Of a stretch of 7,945 nucleotides of DNA, positions 5,881-7,945 are shown one piece after another. A program made the translations under genes and the position numbers. The notes beneath the pieces are model-generated. The model worked only from the letters and a program-made list of their open reading frames with translations. It was not told where the DNA came from and made no database searches. Source of the stretch: Nitriliruptorales bacterium (lineage in GTDB: Bacteria > Actinomycetota > Nitriliruptoria > Euzebyales > Egibacteraceae); assembly GCA_007126835.1 (NCBI GenBank), contig SLAO01000119.1, forward strand, positions 1 through 7,945, in the 5' to 3' direction. Position 1 is the stretch's first letter; each line of letters opens with the position of its first letter.

Positions 5881-7944
5881 CAGCGCCGGCACCACTTGAT
5901 CGGGTCGGAGGTCGGTGCGTCGCAGCAGTTGGGCGTTGGCGGCGACGATGATCGTGGACAGGCTCATGAGGGCTGCGCCGACGCTCATCGGAAGGACGAA
6001 CCCGGCCCACGCCAAGACGCCAGCAGCGAGCGGGATCGCGGCTGCGTTGTAGCCGGCGGCCCAGACCAGGTTCTGCAGCATCTTGCGGTAGCTGGCCGCG
6101 GACAGCTCACGGACGGCGACGACCCCGCGCGGATCATCGCTTGCCAGGACGATCCCCGCGGATTCGATGGCGACGTCCGTCCCGGCTCCGATCGCGATCC
6201 CCACGTCGGCGCGGGCCAGCGCCGGCGCGTCGTTGACGCCGTCTCCGACCATCGCGACCAAGCGGCCTCGGTGCTGCAGGTCGGCGACCGCACTGTCCTT
6301 GTCCTCGGGCAAGACCTCAGCGAACACCTCCTCGATGCCAAGGTCCGCAGCCACGGCGTCGGCTACTTGCTGCGCATCGCCGGTGATCATCGCCACGGCG
6401 ACGCCGGCGCGATGCAGCGCGGCGACTGCTGCGCGGGATTCGGGTCGAACCTGGTCTTCAAGGGCGAGGGCCGCCAGCACTCTTTCGTCCCGGACGACGT
6501 AGAGCACCGCAGCACCCCGCGCCTGCCAGTCGTTCACGGAGTCGGCGAGAGCGGGTGGCACCTCGAGGCCGTGCTCGCGCAGCAGCGCCGGCCCACCGAC
6601 GGCCACGGTGGCGTCGTCGACTTCGGCTTGGACGCCACGGCCGGCCATCGCCCGGAAGCCCTCGGCGGTGGGGACTTCCACGCCGCGCTCCTCTGCATGA
6701 GTCACGATCGCGCGGGCTAGCGGGTGCTCACTGTCGGCTTCGACCGCAGCGGCCAGTGCCAGCGCCTGGTCGGTGTCATCGGTCGCCTCGACCCCTACCA
6801 CCGCGTGGCTGCCCTTGGTCAGGGTGCCGGTCTTGTCGAACAGGACCGTGTCGATGTTGCGGGTTTGCTCGAGCGCAAGTCGGTCCTTGACCAGGATGCC
6901 GCTGCGCGCGGACAGGCTCGTGGAGATCGAGGTGACCAGGGGGATGGCCAGCCCGAGGGCGTGGGGGCAGGCGATGACCAGCACGGTGATCGTGCGGGCC
7001 ACTGCCGCGTCGATCTGCCCCAGTCCGAGCCAGACGACCATCGTGATCGCCCCGGCGCCCACCGCCACGTAGAACAACAGCGCGGCTGCGCGGTCGGCGA
7101 GCGCCTGGACGCGCGTGCGCGACGTCTGGGCCTGCTCGACCAGACGCTGGATGCCCGCCAGCGCGGTGTCGGAACCGACGGCGTCGACCACCAGCCGAAC
7201 GCTCGAATCGGTGACCACCGTGCCGGCGACCAGACGTTCGCCTTCGCTCCGAGTGACCGGGTTCGACTCGCCGGTGATCGTGGATTCGTCGACCTCCACG
7301 GTGCCGCTTTGGACCACCCCGTCGGCAGGGACCCGGGCTCCGGGACGCACCAGTACCACGTCGTCGACCGCAAGCTCGTCGACAGCGACCTGCTCGGGCT
7401 GCCCGTCGGGACCGAGGCGCTCGGCGGTGTCTGGCAGCAGCTCGGCCAGCGCCGAGAGTGCGCCGCGGGCTTGGCCGAGTGCTCGCATCTCGAGCCAGTG
7501 GCCGAGCAGCATCACGGTGACCAGCAGGGCCATCTCCCACCAGAAGTCCACGAGGTCGACGAGGCCCACGGTCGTGGCCAGGCTTGAGCCAAACGCCACG
7601 GTGATGGCCATGCCCACCAGCAGCATCATCCCTGGCTGGCGGTCGCGCAGCTCCGAGAGCGCGCCGGACAGGAACGGCCAACCCCCGTAGGCGAAGACGA
7701 CGGTCCCCAGCACCGGGGCCAGCAGTTCCGAGCCGGGGAAGGTCGGCGCCGTGTAGTTGAACCACTCCTGGATGCTTTCGGCCCACACCACGATCGGCAC
7801 GGTCAGCACCAAGGCGACCCAGAACCGCTCGCGGAACATGGCGGCGTGGTCGCCGTGGTCGCCGTGGTCGCCGTGATCATCGGCATTGTGTTCGGATGCG
7901 GCGTGTCTGTCCAGCGCGGAGTTCTTCTCGGCGTCGGCCAGCTT
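5875..7944 (-). CDS. CopB-type (P1B-3) heavy-metal P-type ATPase, 5' end cut by window
   Basis: This membrane pump very probably exports copper, or silver, using ATP. Residues are counted from the ATG at 7839: membrane pairs at about 5-60 and 71-117; actuator TGES 189-192; the ion-site motif CPH 291-293 in the sixth helix; DKTGT with acceptor Asp335; the P1B-specific HP dipeptide 372-373; TGD 486-488; GDGVNDAP 532-539. Helix 7 has N590-x6-Y597-N598-x4-P603, and helix 8 has M618-S619 and M625-S626 with STIIVAANAQ, the P1B-3 signature that separates CopB from CPC-type CopA. ATG 7839 is unlikely to be the start: it has no ribosome binding site, and the same frame stays open for 35 more codons to the window edge, encoding a His-rich tail (HNADDHGDHGDHGDH) as usual for CopB. 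At least 689 residues are therefore visible. No CxxC metal-binding domain is seen in the visible N-terminus. Confidence 0.93.
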   Translation of the reverse strand, partial: KLADAEKNSALDRHAASEHNADDHGDHGDHGDHAAMFRERFWVALVLTVPIVVWAESIQEWFNYTAPTFPGSELLAPVLGTVVFAYGGWPFLSGALSELRDRQPGMMLLVGMAITVAFGSSLATTVGLVDLVDFWWEMALLVTVMLLGHWLEMRALGQARGALSALAELLPDTAERLGPDGQPEQVAVDELAVDDVVLVRPGARVPADGVVQSGTVEVDESTITGESNPVTRSEGERLVAGTVVTDSSVRLVVDAVGSDTALAGIQRLVEQAQTSRTRVQALADRAAALLFYVAVGAGAITMVVWLGLGQIDAAVARTITVLVIACPHALGLAIPLVTSISTSLSARSGILVKDRLALEQTRNIDTVLFDKTGTLTKGSHAVVGVEATDDTDQALALAAAVEADSEHPLARAIVTHAEERGVEVPTAEGFRAMAGRGVQAEVDDATVAVGGPALLREHGLEVPPALADSVNDWQARGAAVLYVVRDERVLAALALEDQVRPESRAAVAALHRAGVAVAMITGDAQQVADAVAADLGIEEVFAEVLPEDKDSAVADLQHRGRLVAMVGDGVNDAPALARADVGIAIGAGTDVAIESAGIVLASDDPRGVVAVRELSAASYRKMLQNLVWAAGYNAAAIPLAAGVLAWAGFVLPMSVGAALMSLSTIIVAANAQLLRRTDLRPDQVVPALS
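7846..7881 (-). repeat. 9-bp tandem repeat encoding Gly-Asp-His units
   Basis: On the minus strand GGCGACCAC is repeated exactly three times (7872-7846), preceded by the diverged unit GATGATCAC (7881-7873). It encodes DDH-GDH-GDH-GDH in the metal-binding N-terminus of CopB. The period of 9 keeps the reading frame when copies are gained or lost. Confidence 0.85.
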
Positions 7945-7945
7945 A

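Noticed and set aside
6724..7587. A plus-strand open frame (287 codons) opposite CopB
   Set aside because: It mirrors a well-supported P-type ATPase, its peptide is rich in Gly, Asp, Arg and Gln without any motif, and it has no independent evidence.

Overview
The window is very GC-rich. Its protein-coding frames have G or C in almost every third codon position, and one gene appears to start at GTG, so the source is most likely a high-GC actinobacterium or a similar high-GC lineage. No rRNA, tRNA, CRISPR array, complete insertion sequence or phage gene was recognised, so the organism cannot be named more closely.

Layout, left to right: (1) 1-164 is non-coding and rich in inverted repeats, downstream of the first gene. 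(2) 165-2882, minus strand, is a complete 905-residue P-type cation ATPase with the overall SERCA-like (P2) architecture. (3) 2883-3380 is a gap of about 500 bases that holds this ATPase's ribosome binding site and a possible 5' leader structure, plus coding-like but unidentified sequence. (4) 3381-4412, plus strand, is a PflA/PflX-like radical SAM protein. (5) 4413-4803 is a 391-base gap with short direct and inverted repeats. (6) 4804-5880, plus strand, is a kinase of the aminoglycoside phosphotransferase/choline kinase fold. (7) 5875 to the right edge, minus strand, is a CopB-type (P1B-3, CPH-motif) heavy-metal ATPase whose N-terminus runs off the window.

Two minus-strand ion pumps therefore flank two plus-strand genes. 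The radical SAM gene and the first ATPase are divergent. The kinase and CopB are convergent and share the six-base palindrome TCATGA, in which both stop codons lie. The CopB pump very probably exports copper (or silver) from the cytoplasm. The first ATPase is usually labelled calcium-transporting by similarity, but its membrane helices have lost most SERCA site I ligands and carry a lysine in M6, so its ion is uncertain. The radical SAM protein and the kinase have no visible partner genes, and nothing shows that they work with the pumps.

No clearly new multi-gene system is visible. The points most worth a second look are the altered ion site of the first ATPase, the His-rich N-terminus of CopB upstream of the first in-window ATG, and the possible alternative hairpins in the first ATPase's leader.
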